From contig NZ_JACHOQ010000002.1 in NCBI RefSeq assembly GCF_014199955.1, positions 310,001 to 374,000 on the forward strand: 64,000 nt of DNA. Direction: 5' to 3'. The stretch is from Brevundimonas aurantiaca. Its GTDB lineage: Bacteria > Pseudomonadota > Alphaproteobacteria > Caulobacterales > Caulobacteraceae. This document shows, piece by piece, positions 30,217 through 39,273 of the stretch (position 1 is its first letter; every line of letters starts with the position of its first letter). The notes under the pieces are model-generated. The model was not told the DNA's origin, did not search any database, and saw nothing but the letters and a program-made list of their open reading frames with translations. The position numbers were made by a program, and so were the translations under genes.

Positions 30217-31653
30217 TCAGCCGCGCGGCGTGCGGGGCTTGCCGGGCTGCCCGCCGGGCTTGCGCCCGCTGGTCCCCGACGGTCCCGCCGGCTTGCCGCC
30301 GCCGCGAGGCCCGCCGCTGCGAGCCCCCTCGCTGCGGCCTGCGGGCTTCCTGCGGTCGTCGATGAACTGGTCGTCGCGGGGTTTGAACACCCGCTTGGGC
30401 CGATCGCCGTCGGCGCGGGCGGGACGCTCGCCCTCAGGCGCGGTGCGTTCGCGGGGCTTGAAGCTCTTTGAGTGTTCGAACCTGGGCTTGGCCTTGGCCC
30501 AGCCCGCCTTCTTGGGCGCCCGCTCGCGGCGTTCGATCGCATCCGCCTGGGCCGTTTCGGCGGCGCGGACCCGGCTGGGCTTCCTCGACGGGTCCGACAG
30601 GGCCGAGCCCGACTTGCCCTTGACGATGGGCGTGGCGATCCGACGGCCGGGGATGGGCGCCGGGGTCTCGACCGTATTGCCGGTCGGCAGGTTCTCGGGA
30701 CGGATATGGTCAGCCAGCAGCTCGCGGATCACGCGCGGCCCCACCTCCTCCACCGCCCCGACCGGCAGGACGTCCAGCCGGAAGGGGCCGTAGGCGAGAC
30801 GAATCAGCCGGTTGACCGTCAGGCCGACCGATTCCAGCACCTTCCTGACCTCGCGGTTCTTGCCCTCGGTGATGGAGACCGAGATCCACAGATTGGCCGG
30901 CGCCTTGCCGTCCTCGGACTTGGACTCCTTGGCCTTGTCCAGGGTGGCCTCGATGGGCCCATAGGAGACGCCGTCCACGACGACGCCGTCCTTCAGCCTG
31001 TCGAGCTGTTCCTGGGTGATCTTGCCGCGCGCCCGCGCCCGGTACTGGCGCACCAGGGCGGTCGAGGGCAGTTCCAGCGCCCGGCTCAGCTCCCCGTCGT
31101 TGGTCAGCAGCAGCAGGCCTTCGGTGGCGAGGTCCAGCCGCCCGACCGAGATCACGCGCGGCAGACCGGCCGGCAGGGCGTCGAACACCGTGGGCCTGCC
31201 CGCCGGATCCTTGTGGCTGGTCAAGAGGCCGGCCGGCTTGTGATAGCGCCAGACGCGCGTCGCCTGGGCCCCGCCGATCGGCTTGCCGTCCACGGTGATC
31301 ACGTCGTCGCGGGTCACCAGGGTGGCGGGCGTGTCCAGGATGCGGCCGTTGACCGCCACCTTGCCCAGGCCGATCAGCCGCTCGACCTCGCGGCGCGAGG
31401 CGATGCCCGCCCGCGCCATCGCCTTGGCGATTCGCTCGCTGCGGACCGGGGCGGCCTCGGCCTTGGCCGGTTTGGCGCCCGCGCGGGGGCGGTCGTCGCC
31501 CGGCTTGCCCGCAAAGGCCTTGCGCGGCTTGTCGCCGAAGGGGGTCTTCCCGTCGCCGCTCTTGCGGGGACCGGAGGATTTGAAGGGCCCAGGCGACCGT
31601 CCGTCTTGACGGGCGCGGGGCTTCTTGTCGTTGTCGTTCGTATGGCGGACCAT
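30217..31653 (-). CDS. RluB/RsuA-family rRNA pseudouridine synthase with long basic tails
   Basis: 478 residues. A low-complexity basic N-terminus (1-70) precedes an S4 domain (ERIAKAMARAGIASRREVERLI), then the pseudouridine synthase with catalytic Asp in GRLDLATEGLLLLTNDGEL. The last 160 residues are Arg/Lys/Pro/Gly-rich and likely disordered, adding RNA affinity, as in many alphaproteobacterial RluB proteins. The target is probably 23S rRNA near U2605. The ATG at 31653 is read from the opposite strand of tadA, whose ATG begins at 31642, so the two 5' ends overlap by 12 bases if both starts are right. Confidence 0.9.
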   Translation of the reverse strand: MVRHTNDNDKKPRARQDGRSPGPFKSSGPRKSGDGKTPFGDKPRKAFAGKPGDDRPRAGAKPAKAEAAPVRSERIAKAMARAGIASRREVERLIGLGKVAVNGRILDTPATLVTRDDVITVDGKPIGGAQATRVWRYHKPAGLLTSHKDPAGRPTVFDALPAGLPRVISVGRLDLATEGLLLLTNDGELSRALELPSTALVRQYRARARGKITQEQLDRLKDGVVVDGVSYGPIEATLDKAKESKSEDGKAPANLWISVSITEGKNREVRKVLESVGLTVNRLIRLAYGPFRLDVLPVGAVEEVGPRVIRELLADHIRPENLPTGNTVETPAPIPGRRIATPIVKGKSGSALSDPSRKPSRVRAAETAQADAIERRERAPKKAGWAKAKPRFEHSKSFKPRERTAPEGERPARADGDRPKRVFKPRDDQFIDDRRKPAGRSEGARSGGPRGGGKPAGPSGTSGRKPGGQPGKPRTPRG

Positions 31654-32124
31654 GATGAGCGGTTCATGCGCATGGCGCTGGACCAAGCGCAAGCGGCGGC
31701 GGACGCAGGAGAGGTGCCTGTGGGCGCAATTCTTGTCGATCCCGCCTCAAACGCGGTGATTTCCACCGGCGCCAACGGCCCGATCTGCGCGCACGACCCT
31801 ACGGCCCATGCCGAGATCGTGGCCATGCGACGCGCGGCGACGGCGCTGCAGAACTACCGCCTCACCGGCCTGACCCTCTATGTGACGCTTGAGCCCTGCG
31901 CCATGTGCGCCGGCGCCATCAGCCACGCCCGCATCGGCCGCGTGGTCTGGGCGGCCGATGATCCCAAGGGCGGCGCCGTGCTCCACGGCCCCCGTCTGTT
32001 CGAGCAACCCACTTGCCACTGGCGTCCGGCGACGGAGTGGGGTCTGTTGGCCGAGGAGGCGTCCAGCCTGCTCAAGTCCTTCTTCCGTCAACGGAGAGGA
32101 ACGGCCGCAGGCGGCGGACGTTAG
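31642..32124 (+). CDS. tadA: tRNA adenosine(34) deaminase TadA
   Basis: Zinc deaminase converting A34 to inosine in tRNA-Arg(ACG). 160 residues. The active site is H56-A-E58 with C86 and C89 in LEPCAMCAGA. The start is taken at ATG 31642 (MADHDERFMRMAL), common for the family, though ATG 31666 is possible. No Shine-Dalgarno is visible, so a leaderless message is likely. Divergent from the pseudouridine synthase gene. Confidence 0.94.
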   Translation: MADHDERFMRMALDQAQAAADAGEVPVGAILVDPASNAVISTGANGPICAHDPTAHAEIVAMRRAATALQNYRLTGLTLYVTLEPCAMCAGAISHARIGRVVWAADDPKGGAVLHGPRLFEQPTCHWRPATEWGLLAEEASSLLKSFFRQRRGTAAGGGR

Positions 32125-32163
32125 ACCGCCGCCCCAAGCGGCGCTGTTGTGAGGAGTATCGCC

Positions 32164-32589
32164 TTGTCCAAGCCGGTTCTGCGGCCGTCCTTCGCTCTCG
32201 GCGGCCTCGCCGCCGTCCTCCTTCTGACGGCCTGCGGCCCTGACCCCGACAAGGCTCCCACCACCGGCGACGAGGTCAAGGAACGCGCCATCGAGGCCCA
32301 GACCGCCCGCAAACGCACCGGCGCCGAGGTCCAGGACCGCGTCCTGAACCGGGTCGTCCATACGGTGTATCTGTGCGACAACGGCGAGCGGCTGTCGGTC
32401 GACTTCGACAATCCGCGCGAGATGGCCACGGTCCGCAACTCCTCGGGCGAGGCGGTGGATCTTTATCAGGAACGCGCCGCCGACGGCATCTGGTACCGCG
32501 CCTCCAACGTCGAACTGCGCGGCAAGGGGGTGCTGGCCACCTGGTCCGTCGAAGGCCGACAGCCGACCGAATGCCGGGCCGTCGACTGA
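32164..32589 (+). CDS. MliC-like lipoprotein (C-type lysozyme inhibitor family)
   Basis: 141 residues from TTG 32164, chosen because GAGGAG lies seven bases upstream. A GTG at 32149 is the alternative. The signal peptide ends in lipobox LLTAC. The C-terminal 75 residues match the MliC/PliC domain (LCDNGERLSVDFDN; DGIWYRASNVELRGKG; PTECRAV) with two cysteines that would form the domain disulfide. Members inhibit host or predator lysozyme in the envelope. Inhibition here is inferred from the family. Confidence 0.82.
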   Translation: MSKPVLRPSFALGGLAAVLLLTACGPDPDKAPTTGDEVKERAIEAQTARKRTGAEVQDRVLNRVVHTVYLCDNGERLSVDFDNPREMATVRNSSGEAVDLYQERAADGIWYRASNVELRGKGVLATWSVEGRQPTECRAVD

Positions 32590-32629
32590 CCCCATTGCCG
32601 AAGCCGACCCGGCTCCCTAGCTGCGGTCC

Positions 32630-33676
32630 ATGTCCCTGATCGAACAGCTTGGCCTGACCGCGCCGATCGTCCAGGCGCCCATGGCGGGCGTCTCGACCCC
32701 GGCCATGGCTGCGGCCGTTTCAAAGGCCGGGGCGCTGGGCTCCATCGCCGTCGGCGCGACCGACGCGGCGGGGGCCGGCCGGATGATCGCCGAGACCCGC
32801 GCCCTGACCGACCGCCCCTTCAACGTCAATCTGTTCGTCCACGCCGCGCCCCGCCGCGACGAAGGTGCAGAGGCCGCCTGGCTTCAGGCCCTGACGCCGT
32901 CGTTCGCCGCCTTCGGCGCCGCGCCCCCCGCCCTGCTGAACGCCCCCTACCGCAGCTTCGCCGACGACGACGCCATGCTGGCCCGCTTGGTCGCCGACGC
33001 CCCCGCCGTGGTCAGCTTCCACTTCGGCCTGCCGGATGGAGAGCGTATCCGGGCGCTGAAACAGGCCGGCTGCCTGCTCTTGGCCACGGCGACCAATCTC
33101 GATGAAGCCCTGGCTTGCAAGGCGGCGGGCGTCGACGCCGTGGTGGCGCAAGGATGGGAGGCCGGCGGCCATCGCGGGATGTTCGATCCCGACGCCGACG
33201 ACGACCGGTTGGGCATGGCCGCCCTGACCCGGCTGCTGGTCCTCCGTTCCGGCCTGCCGGTCGTCGCCGCCGGCGGGATCATGGACGGCCGGGGCGTTCA
33301 CGCCGCCCTGAACCTGGGCGCCGTCGCGGCCCAGTTGGGCACCGCCTTCATCGCCTGCGACGAAAGCGCCGCCGACGCCGCCTATCGCGCGGCCCTGTTC
33401 AGCGACGCGGCGCGCCATACCGTCATGACCTGCGCCGTATCGGGCCGACCCGCCCGCTGCCTGCGCAATCGTTTCACCGAACTAGGGGCGCAGACGACGG
33501 CCGCCGTCCCTGACTATCCCGTCGCCTATGACGCCGGAAAGGCCCTGAACGCCGCCGCCAAGGCCGCCGGCGAATACGGCTTCGGCGCCCAATGGGCCGG
33601 CCAGGGCGCGCCCCTGGCCCGCAGCCTTCCCGCCGCCGACCTGATTGCGGCACTGGCGGCGGAGATGGTCGCCTAG
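32630..33676 (+). CDS. Nitronate monooxygenase-like flavoprotein
   Basis: 348-residue FMN TIM-barrel enzyme of the 2-nitropropane dioxygenase family. It begins PIVQAPMAGVSTPAMAAAVS, contains VVAQGWEAGGHRG, with the candidate catalytic His, and the FMN-phosphate segment VVAAGGIMDGRG. Members oxidise nitronates such as propionate 3-nitronate. Some act as enoyl reductase-like proteins, so the substrate is unsure. Its TAG stop is part of the repeat element that follows. Confidence 0.88.
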   Translation: MSLIEQLGLTAPIVQAPMAGVSTPAMAAAVSKAGALGSIAVGATDAAGAGRMIAETRALTDRPFNVNLFVHAAPRRDEGAEAAWLQALTPSFAAFGAAPPALLNAPYRSFADDDAMLARLVADAPAVVSFHFGLPDGERIRALKQAGCLLLATATNLDEALACKAAGVDAVVAQGWEAGGHRGMFDPDADDDRLGMAALTRLLVLRSGLPVVAAGGIMDGRGVHAALNLGAVAAQLGTAFIACDESAADAAYRAALFSDAARHTVMTCAVSGRPARCLRNRFTELGAQTTAAVPDYPVAYDAGKALNAAAKAAGEYGFGAQWAGQGAPLARSLPAADLIAALAAEMVA

Positions 33677-33736
33677 AGCATGATCGTTTCGGACGGAACC
33701 GCTTCGCGGTTCCGACAGAAGCGTGAATCATGCTCT
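33675..33736. repeat. REP-like palindrome TAGAGCATGAT, copy 1 (family D)
   Basis: AGAGCATGAT (33675-33684) pairs with ATCATGCTCT (33727-33736), enclosing a second stem GGAACCGC/GCGGTTCC. The first bases belong to the TAG stop of the nitronate monooxygenase gene (33674-33676). Confidence 0.85.
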
Positions 33737-33748
33737 CGCTTTAATCTG

Positions 33749-33810
33749 GAGCCTGATTCACCGTTTCAGCGGAACCGCGTAGCGGTTCCTCCTCAACGGA
33801 TCAGGCTCTA
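33749..33810. repeat. REP-like palindrome TAGAGCCTGAT, copy 2 (family D)
   Basis: A variant of the preceding element in opposite orientation: GAGCCTGAT (33749-33757) with ATCAGGCTC (33800-33808) around GGAACCGC/GCGGTTCC. The outer CTA is the TAG stop of the GNAT gene on the minus strand. Confidence 0.85.
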
Positions 33811-34395
33811 GCCGAACGCCGCCAGCCTTCGATCCAGCCCGTCCCGCACCTCGGGCCAGTCGTCGTCGATCACGGCGAACATGGCCGTATCCCGCGCCCG
33901 GCCGGTCCAGGTGGTCTTGTGCTTTCTCAGAACGCCCTCGGCCTTGGCGCCCAGTTTGCGGATCGCCGCCTGGCTCTGGGCATTGACCGCGTCGGTGATG
34001 ATCTCGACCCGCACCGCGCCGGCGTCGAAGGCGTGGCCCAGCAACAGCCGCTTGCAGGCCGGATTGACCGGCCCGCCCCGCGCCTCGGGCCGATAGAAGG
34101 TCGATCCGATCTCACAGCGTCGATAGGCCGGGTGGATCTCGTAAAGGCTGGTCGTCCCGACCACCGCCCCGTCCGACAGCCGCCGCACGGCGTAGGCGAT
34201 GCGCGTTCCGGCCCCCATGGCCTTGAGGGCGGCGCCCCACCAGCCCTCGAAATGCGCGCCATAGGCGGACGCGACCATGATCTCCCAGGCGGCCGGATCG
34301 CAATCCAGCGCCGCCTTCATCGTCTCCCGCAAATCCTCGGTGAACGGCTCCAGCCGCACGAACCGATCCTCCAGCGGGACCGTGGCGATCTGCAT
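33808..34395 (-). CDS. GNAT-family N-acetyltransferase (RimJ/RimL-like)
   Basis: 195 residues from the ATG at 34395, which overlaps the aroB stop as ATGA. It has the architecture of the RimJ/RimL-type GNAT group: LEDRFVRLEPFTED at the N-terminus, VGTTSLYEIHPAYRRCEIGSTFY, and a C-terminal VNAQSQAAIRKLGAKAEGVLR acetyl-CoA/substrate segment. It could acetylate a protein N-terminus or a small molecule. Third gene of an aroK-aroB operon, with no obvious functional link. Confidence 0.88.
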   Translation of the reverse strand: MQIATVPLEDRFVRLEPFTEDLRETMKAALDCDPAAWEIMVASAYGAHFEGWWGAALKAMGAGTRIAYAVRRLSDGAVVGTTSLYEIHPAYRRCEIGSTFYRPEARGGPVNPACKRLLLGHAFDAGAVRVEIITDAVNAQSQAAIRKLGAKAEGVLRKHKTTWTGRARDTAMFAVIDDDWPEVRDGLDRRLAAFG

Positions 34396-35501
34396 CAGCC
34401 CGTCGCCCCTTCGGCGATCAGGAAGGCGCGCACCTTGTCCGCATCCACGCCCTTGGCGACAAAGGCCCGGCCGATCCCGCGCGCCAGGATCAGGGTCAGG
34501 GCGCCGCCCTCGGCCTTCTTGTCCCCGGCCATCAGGGCCAGCAGCCCGTCGGCTTCGAAGGCGCCCGCCTGATCCAGCCGCGTGGGCAGGCCCGCCGCCG
34601 CGATCACCGCCTCGACCCGCGCGGCGTCCTGGGACGAACACAGCCCCTCGCGCGCCGAATAGCGCAAGGCCATGCAGCAGCCCAGGGCCACCGCCTCACC
34701 GTGGGCCAGGGCGTCCTCGTCGAACCCGACCTCGGTCTCTATGGCGTGGCCGAAGGTGTGTCCCAGGTTCAGCAGGGCGCGGCGTCCCGCCTCCTTCTCG
34801 TCCTCCCCGACCACGGCGCTCTTGATCTCGACCGAGCGGATCACCGCCCGTTCCAGGGCCGCCGGATCGCCCTTCGCGCCCGCCGCCCCCTCGCCCGCCA
34901 GCCAGTCGAAGAAGGCGGCGTCGCAGATCAGCCCGTGCTTCAGCACCTCGGCCCAGCCGGACTTCACCTGCCGCGCCGGCAGGGTCGCCAGAACGTCGAT
35001 GTCGGCCAGGACCAGGCGCGGCTGATGGAAGGCGCCGACCAGGTTCTTGCCCCGCGGCGTGTCGATGGCCGTCTTGCCGCCGACGGACGAGTCGACCTGG
35101 GCCAGCAGGGTCGTCGGGATCTGCACGAAGTCGATGCCGCGCATGTAGAGCGCCGCCGCCAGCCCGGCCAGGTCGCCGACCACCCCGCCGCCCAGGGCGA
35201 TCACCACGTCCTTGCGGTCCAGCCCGATCTCCAGCAGCCGGTCCAGCACCCGCTCCAGCTGGGCGAAGGATTTCGACCCCTCGCCCGGCGGCACGGCGAC
35301 GATCCGGCTCTGGACCCCCGCCGCCGCCAGGGATGCGGTCAGGGCGGCGCCGTGAACGGCCTCGACCGTCTCATCGGTGATGATCACCGTCCGGCCCCGG
35401 GCCAGGGGCGCGATCCGGGCGCCCGCCTGCTGCAGCAGCCCGCGCCCCACGATCACCTGATAGGCGGCGAAGGCGCCGCCGCTGACGGAAATGGTCGTCA
35501 T
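34395..35501 (-). CDS. aroB: 3-dehydroquinate synthase
   Basis: Second step of the shikimate pathway, converting DAHP to 3-dehydroquinate with NAD and a divalent metal. 368 residues, with the NAD-binding [19 protein letters not shown], the [21 protein letters not shown] signature and metal ligands in [11 protein letters not shown]. Its start overlaps the aroK stop as ATGA and its stop overlaps the GNAT start, so the three genes are one tightly coupled operon. Confidence 0.96.
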   Translation of the reverse strand: MTTISVSGGAFAAYQVIVGRGLLQQAGARIAPLARGRTVIITDETVEAVHGAALTASLAAAGVQSRIVAVPPGEGSKSFAQLERVLDRLLEIGLDRKDVVIALGGGVVGDLAGLAAALYMRGIDFVQIPTTLLAQVDSSVGGKTAIDTPRGKNLVGAFHQPRLVLADIDVLATLPARQVKSGWAEVLKHGLICDAAFFDWLAGEGAAGAKGDPAALERAVIRSVEIKSAVVGEDEKEAGRRALLNLGHTFGHAIETEVGFDEDALAHGEAVALGCCMALRYSAREGLCSSQDAARVEAVIAAAGLPTRLDQAGAFEADGLLALMAGDKKAEGGALTLILARGIGRAFVAKGVDADKVRAFLIAEGATG

Positions 35502-36064
35502 GCTTTCGTCTCCGCACGGCGGCGTGTGCGCCAGTGTCGGCGCAGGGTCTTGTGGATGGCGTCCACCGCCTGGCCATGAGACCCCTGCCCCACGTCCACG
35601 GTGACGTCGGCCTCGCCATAGATCGGATAACGGACCTCGGCCAAGGCCGTCAGCACCTCCAGCGGGTCCTTGCCGCGCAACAGGGGGCGGGTGTCGCGCC
35701 GCGCCACCCGTTCGGCGATGACCGCCAGATCGGCCCTCAGCCAGACCGTGTCGGCTCTTTCCTTCAGCAGGGCGCGGGTCTCCGGGTTCATCATCGCCCC
35801 GCCGCCGGTGGCCAGGACCAGGGGCGGCCCCTCCAGCAGGCGGCGAATCACCCGCGCCTCGCCGGCCCTGAACTCGGCCTCGCCCAAGGCGGCGAAGATT
35901 TCGGACACGGTCATTCCCGCCGCCTCCTCGATCTCCACGTCTCCGTCGGCGAAGGGCAGTTTCAACCGATTGGCCAGCCGCCGCCCCACCGACGATTTGC
36001 CCACCCCCATCAGGCCGACCAGGGCTATGGTGCGGGTCGGGCCCGGATTCGCGCGCCGCCTCAT
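35498..36064 (-). CDS. aroK: Shikimate kinase
   Basis: Phosphorylates shikimate. 188 residues from the ATG at 36064. The P-loop is [15 protein letters not shown], the shikimate site [20 protein letters not shown], and the lid region [16 protein letters not shown]. The frame remains open upstream, but the extra residues are Arg-rich and unlike the family. A 21-codon ORF (36061-36126, [12 protein letters not shown]...) ends in a TGA overlapping this ATG. It may be chance. Confidence 0.94.
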   Translation of the reverse strand: MRRRANPGPTRTIALVGLMGVGKSSVGRRLANRLKLPFADGDVEIEEAAGMTVSEIFAALGEAEFRAGEARVIRRLLEGPPLVLATGGGAMMNPETRALLKERADTVWLRADLAVIAERVARRDTRPLLRGKDPLEVLTALAEVRYPIYGEADVTVDVGQGSHGQAVDAIHKTLRRHWRTRRRAETKA

Positions 36065-36189
36065 CCGGCGGCTCCGGCGGAACGGACGGCGAAGGAAACG
36101 GCGAAGGCGACGGCGCAGGCGGACATGATCGTTGGAACCTCTACACCAAGCCCGGCCTCGCGCCATCCGTTCGCAGGAACGATCGCCGC

Positions 36190-37092
36190 ATGACGCCCCA
36201 AATCGAAGCTTTTCTGGAGATGATGGCGGTGGAGCGCGACGCCTCGCCCCACACCCTGGCGGCCTATGGGCGGGATCTGGCCGACGCCGAATCCGCCCTG
36301 ACCTCGGACGGCGGCCTGATGCAGGCCCCGGCCGAGGCGGTCGAGGCCTGGTTCGCCGACCTGTCGCGCCGGGGCCTGTCGGCGGCCACCGCCGCCCGAC
36401 GCCGATCGTCGGTGCGGCAGTTCTACCGCTTCGCCCTGGCCGAGGGCTGGCGGGCCGACGATCCGTCGCGTCGCCTGGACGCCCCCAGACAGGGCCGCCC
36501 CCTGCCCAAGTCCCTCAGCCGGGACGAGATCGACCGGCTGCTGGCCGCCGCCGCAGCCCGAGACGCGGCCGCCGGCCTGCGGCTGGTCGCCCTGGTCGAA
36601 CTGGCCTATGCCTCGGGCCTGCGGGTGTCGGAACTGCTGGGCCTGAAGGTCGAGGCCGTGCGCCGCGATCCCGCCTATCTGATCGTGCGCGGCAAGGGCG
36701 GCAAGGAGCGGTTGGCCCCGCTGAACCCCGCCGCCCGCGCGGCGCTGAAGGCATGGCTGACGGCGCGCGACGCCCGGCGCAAGCCCGAGGCGCCCGACAG
36801 CCCCTGGCTGTTTCCATCCTCCGGCCGTTCCGGCCATCTGACCCCGCGCCGGTTCGCCCAGCTGCTGGACGAGGCCGCGGTCGCGGCGGGCCTCGACCCG
36901 GCGCGGGTCAGCCCCCACGTCCTGCGTCACGCCTTCGCCACCCATCTTCTGGAGGGCGGCGCCGACCTGCGCGTGGTCCAGACCCTGCTCGGCCACGCCG
37001 ACATCGCCACCACCCAGATCTACACCCACGTCGCCACCGACCGCCTGGCCCAGGTCGTCCAGCAGAACCACCCCTTGGCGCGGGACGAATAA
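36190..37092 (+). CDS. xerD: Site-specific tyrosine recombinase XerD
   Basis: 300 residues. Resolves chromosome dimers at dif with XerC. An N-terminal SAM-like core-binding domain (about 1-90) is followed by the catalytic domain with Arg in YASGLRVSELLGL, Lys in VRGKGGKERLAPL, HVLRHAFATHLLEGG (His, Arg), LGHADIATTQIYTHV (His and catalytic Tyr). The complete set and isolated chromosomal context, divergent from aroK, point to a housekeeping recombinase, not a phage integrase. XerD rather than XerC is by overall resemblance. Confidence 0.92.
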   Translation: MTPQIEAFLEMMAVERDASPHTLAAYGRDLADAESALTSDGGLMQAPAEAVEAWFADLSRRGLSAATAARRRSSVRQFYRFALAEGWRADDPSRRLDAPRQGRPLPKSLSRDEIDRLLAAAAARDAAAGLRLVALVELAYASGLRVSELLGLKVEAVRRDPAYLIVRGKGGKERLAPLNPAARAALKAWLTARDARRKPEAPDSPWLFPSSGRSGHLTPRRFAQLLDEAAVAAGLDPARVSPHVLRHAFATHLLEGGADLRVVQTLLGHADIATTQIYTHVATDRLAQVVQQNHPLARDE

Positions 37093-37208
37093 CTCCGACT
37101 CACGGCTGTGAAAGCGACATTGTCACCCCGCTTGCCCCACGGCCCCGACCTCTCTAGTTTCCCCCGCCTTCCCCTGGGGCGCCTCGCCCGCCGTTTTCGG
37201 ACGCCTTT

Positions 37209-38156
37209 ATGGCCACGCACTATCTCGATTTCGAAAAGCCGATCGCCGATCTGGAAGCCAAGATCGAAGAGCTGTCGGCCCTGTCCGAGACCTCCGGGGG
37301 CTTCGACAACGAGATCGCCGGCCTGCGCAGGAAGGCTGAACAGCTGCGCAAGAAGACCTACGCCGGCCTTGACCCCTGGATGAAGACCCAGGTGGCGCGG
37401 CATCCGCAACGCCCCCACTTCATCGACTATGTCCAGGGCCTGTTCACCGACTGGACCGAACTGCACGGCGATCGCCAGTTCGGCGACGATCAGGCCATTC
37501 TGGGCGGGCTGGCGCGATTCCGGGGCCGTCCGGTCGTCGTCATGGGCCATGAGAAGGGCCACGACACCGAGACTCGCCTGACCCACAACTTCGGCATGGC
37601 CCGGCCCGAGGGTTATCGCAAGGCCGTGCGCCTGATGGACATGGCCGAACAGTTCGGCCTGCCGGTCCTCAGCTTCATCGACACGGCCGGCGCCTATCCG
37701 GGTCTGGGCGCCGAAGAGCGCGGTCAGGCGGAGGCTATCGCCCGCTCGACCGAACGGTGCCTGACCCTGGGCGTCCCCTCCATCGCCACCATCACCGGGG
37801 AAGGCGGATCCGGCGGCGCCATCGCCATCGCCGCCGCCAGCCGCGTCCTGATGCTGGAGCATTCGATCTATTCGGTCATCTCGCCCGAGGGGGCGGCCGG
37901 CATCCTGTGGCGCGACGGCGCCCGCGCCCGCGACGCCGCCATGGCCATGAAGATCACCGGCCCGGATCTTGTGGCGCTGAAGATCGTGGATCGTCTGATC
38001 GAGGAGCCGACCGGCGGCGCCCACGCGGACCGCGACGGCGCCCTGGCCCGGGTCGGCGACGTCCTGGCCGAGGAGCTTCAGTCCTTCCAGGGTCTGTCGC
38101 CCAAACAGATCAAGACCCGCCGCGCCGAGCGGTTCTACGCCATCGGCGCCCTCTGA
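37209..38156 (+). CDS. accA: Acetyl-CoA carboxylase carboxyltransferase subunit alpha
   Basis: 315-residue subunit that with AccD transfers the carboxyl group from biotin to acetyl-CoA to make malonyl-CoA. The N-terminus YLDFEKPIADLEAKIEEL is characteristic, as are HGDRQFGDDQAILGGLARF, SFIDTAGAYPGLGAEERGQ and TGEGGSGGAIAI (oxyanion-forming glycines). Follows xerD after 116 bases in which no clear promoter was identified. Confidence 0.96.
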   Translation: MATHYLDFEKPIADLEAKIEELSALSETSGGFDNEIAGLRRKAEQLRKKTYAGLDPWMKTQVARHPQRPHFIDYVQGLFTDWTELHGDRQFGDDQAILGGLARFRGRPVVVMGHEKGHDTETRLTHNFGMARPEGYRKAVRLMDMAEQFGLPVLSFIDTAGAYPGLGAEERGQAEAIARSTERCLTLGVPSIATITGEGGSGGAIAIAAASRVLMLEHSIYSVISPEGAAGILWRDGARARDAAMAMKITGPDLVALKIVDRLIEEPTGGAHADRDGALARVGDVLAEELQSFQGLSPKQIKTRRAERFYAIGAL

Positions 38157-38227
38157 TCGAACGCCGTTAACCGCGCGTCCACCTCCAGGTTCTAGCCTAT
38201 AGGACCTGAGGATTGGAAAGTTCGGAC

Positions 38228-38776
38228 ATGCCGACACAGTCGGATACGCTCAGAGAAAGCGCCGTCTTCAATCTGAGCGGCGCCGTCGTGATGGTGGTCG
38301 ATGATTCGCCCTTCTCCCTGACCCTGACCACAGGCGTCCTGTCGGGTTTCGGGGTACGTCCGGCCTATACGGTCAGCAGCGGGGTTCAGGCCCAGAGCCT
38401 CCTGGCTGAAAAGCCGATCGACCTCTTGCTGATCGACACCGACATGCCCGACATAGACGGGTTCGAACTGGTGCGATGGTTGCGCCGGTCCGGCCCAAAT
38501 CCCAACGCCTTCACCCCCGTCATCATGACGGCCAGCCACATCCGACGCGGTCGGGTGGCCGAGGCGCGGGACTGCGGCGCCAACTTTGTCGTCACCAAGC
38601 CCTTCAGCGCCGCCATGCTGCTGGAGCGCATCCTTTGGGTCGCCCGCGACACGCGCCCCTTCCTTGAGGTCGGGGACTATCTGGGCCCGGATCGTCGCTT
38701 CGTCCGCCCCGAACTCTATGAGGGCGAGGAACGGCGCGCCGACAGGCTCCGCAACAATATGGTGGAGTTCGCATGA
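38228..38776 (+). CDS. Single-domain response regulator with C-terminal extension
   Basis: 182 residues from the ATG at 38228 behind GGAAAG. A CheY-like receiver (about 20-140) has the acidic pair in VMVVDDSPF, phospho-acceptor Asp in LLLIDTDMPDIDG and Lys in VVTKPFSA. The C-terminal tail YLGPDRRFVRPELYEGEERR, rich in Arg, replaces an output domain. A similar GPDRR tail is common in alphaproteobacterial single-domain regulators. The stop overlaps the next gene by ATGA, so the two proteins probably work together. No kinase is adjacent. Confidence 0.88.
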   Translation: MPTQSDTLRESAVFNLSGAVVMVVDDSPFSLTLTTGVLSGFGVRPAYTVSSGVQAQSLLAEKPIDLLLIDTDMPDIDGFELVRWLRRSGPNPNAFTPVIMTASHIRRGRVAEARDCGANFVVTKPFSAAMLLERILWVARDTRPFLEVGDYLGPDRRFVRPELYEGEERRADRLRNNMVEFA

Positions 38777-39273
38777 CGGTCATCACCCACGTTCAACGCC
38801 GCTCGCGCCTGGCGGAGATGGTGGATCGCCCCGGCGGCGTCAGCGTCGGCGTCGCCCTCGCTCAGGCCCAGGCCAATCTGGGCGGGTTGAGGGACCAGGC
38901 CTGCGCCATCATCGCCGACAACATCGCCGTCCTCCTGGCCGAGCCGGCGCCGGGCACGATCGAGGCCCTGCGGCTGGACCTGGCCTATTCAGCGTCCAAC
39001 CAGATCATCGACGCGGCCAGCCCCTTTGCGATGGATGATCTGTGCACGGCCGCCAAGGGTCTGTGCGACCTTCTGGACGCCGCCCCGCGCCAGGGTGGTT
39101 TCGACTGGCGCATCGCCACCGTCCACGCCCAGGCCATGAAGCTGCTGCTCAGCCTGCCGACCGACGCTGCGGCGCCCCGCGCCGCCATCGTCGAAAACCT
39201 GGCCGAGGTTCTTAAGCGCAAACTGCCCGTCCAGTCCCAGACGGCTCATCAGGCGGTTCAGCCGGCGGCCTGA
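38773..39273 (+). CDS. Unknown helical protein coupled to the response regulator
   Basis: Not recognised. 166 residues, predicted almost wholly helical, soluble, without signal peptide. It begins MTVITHVQRRSRLAEMV. Hydrophobic heptads in ALAQAQANLGGLRDQACAII and AYSASNQIIDAASPF could form a four-helix bundle. It contains two histidines (near residues 6 and 118) outside any clear Hpt motif. Translation overlaps the receiver gene by four bases. Its 3' end overlaps the convergent ABC transporter gene by 16 bases. A phosphotransfer or target role for the receiver is a guess. Confidence 0.75.
   Translation: MTVITHVQRRSRLAEMVDRPGGVSVGVALAQAQANLGGLRDQACAIIADNIAVLLAEPAPGTIEALRLDLAYSASNQIIDAASPFAMDDLCTAAKGLCDLLDAAPRQGGFDWRIATVHAQAMKLLLSLPTDAAAPRAAIVENLAEVLKRKLPVQSQTAHQAVQPAA

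Noticed and set aside
36061..36126. A 21-codon ORF before aroK as a leader peptide
   Set aside because: Its sequence is an imperfect short DNA repeat (GCCGTCGCCTTC), it has no codon bias towards aromatic residues and no ribosome site; kept only as a note under aroK.
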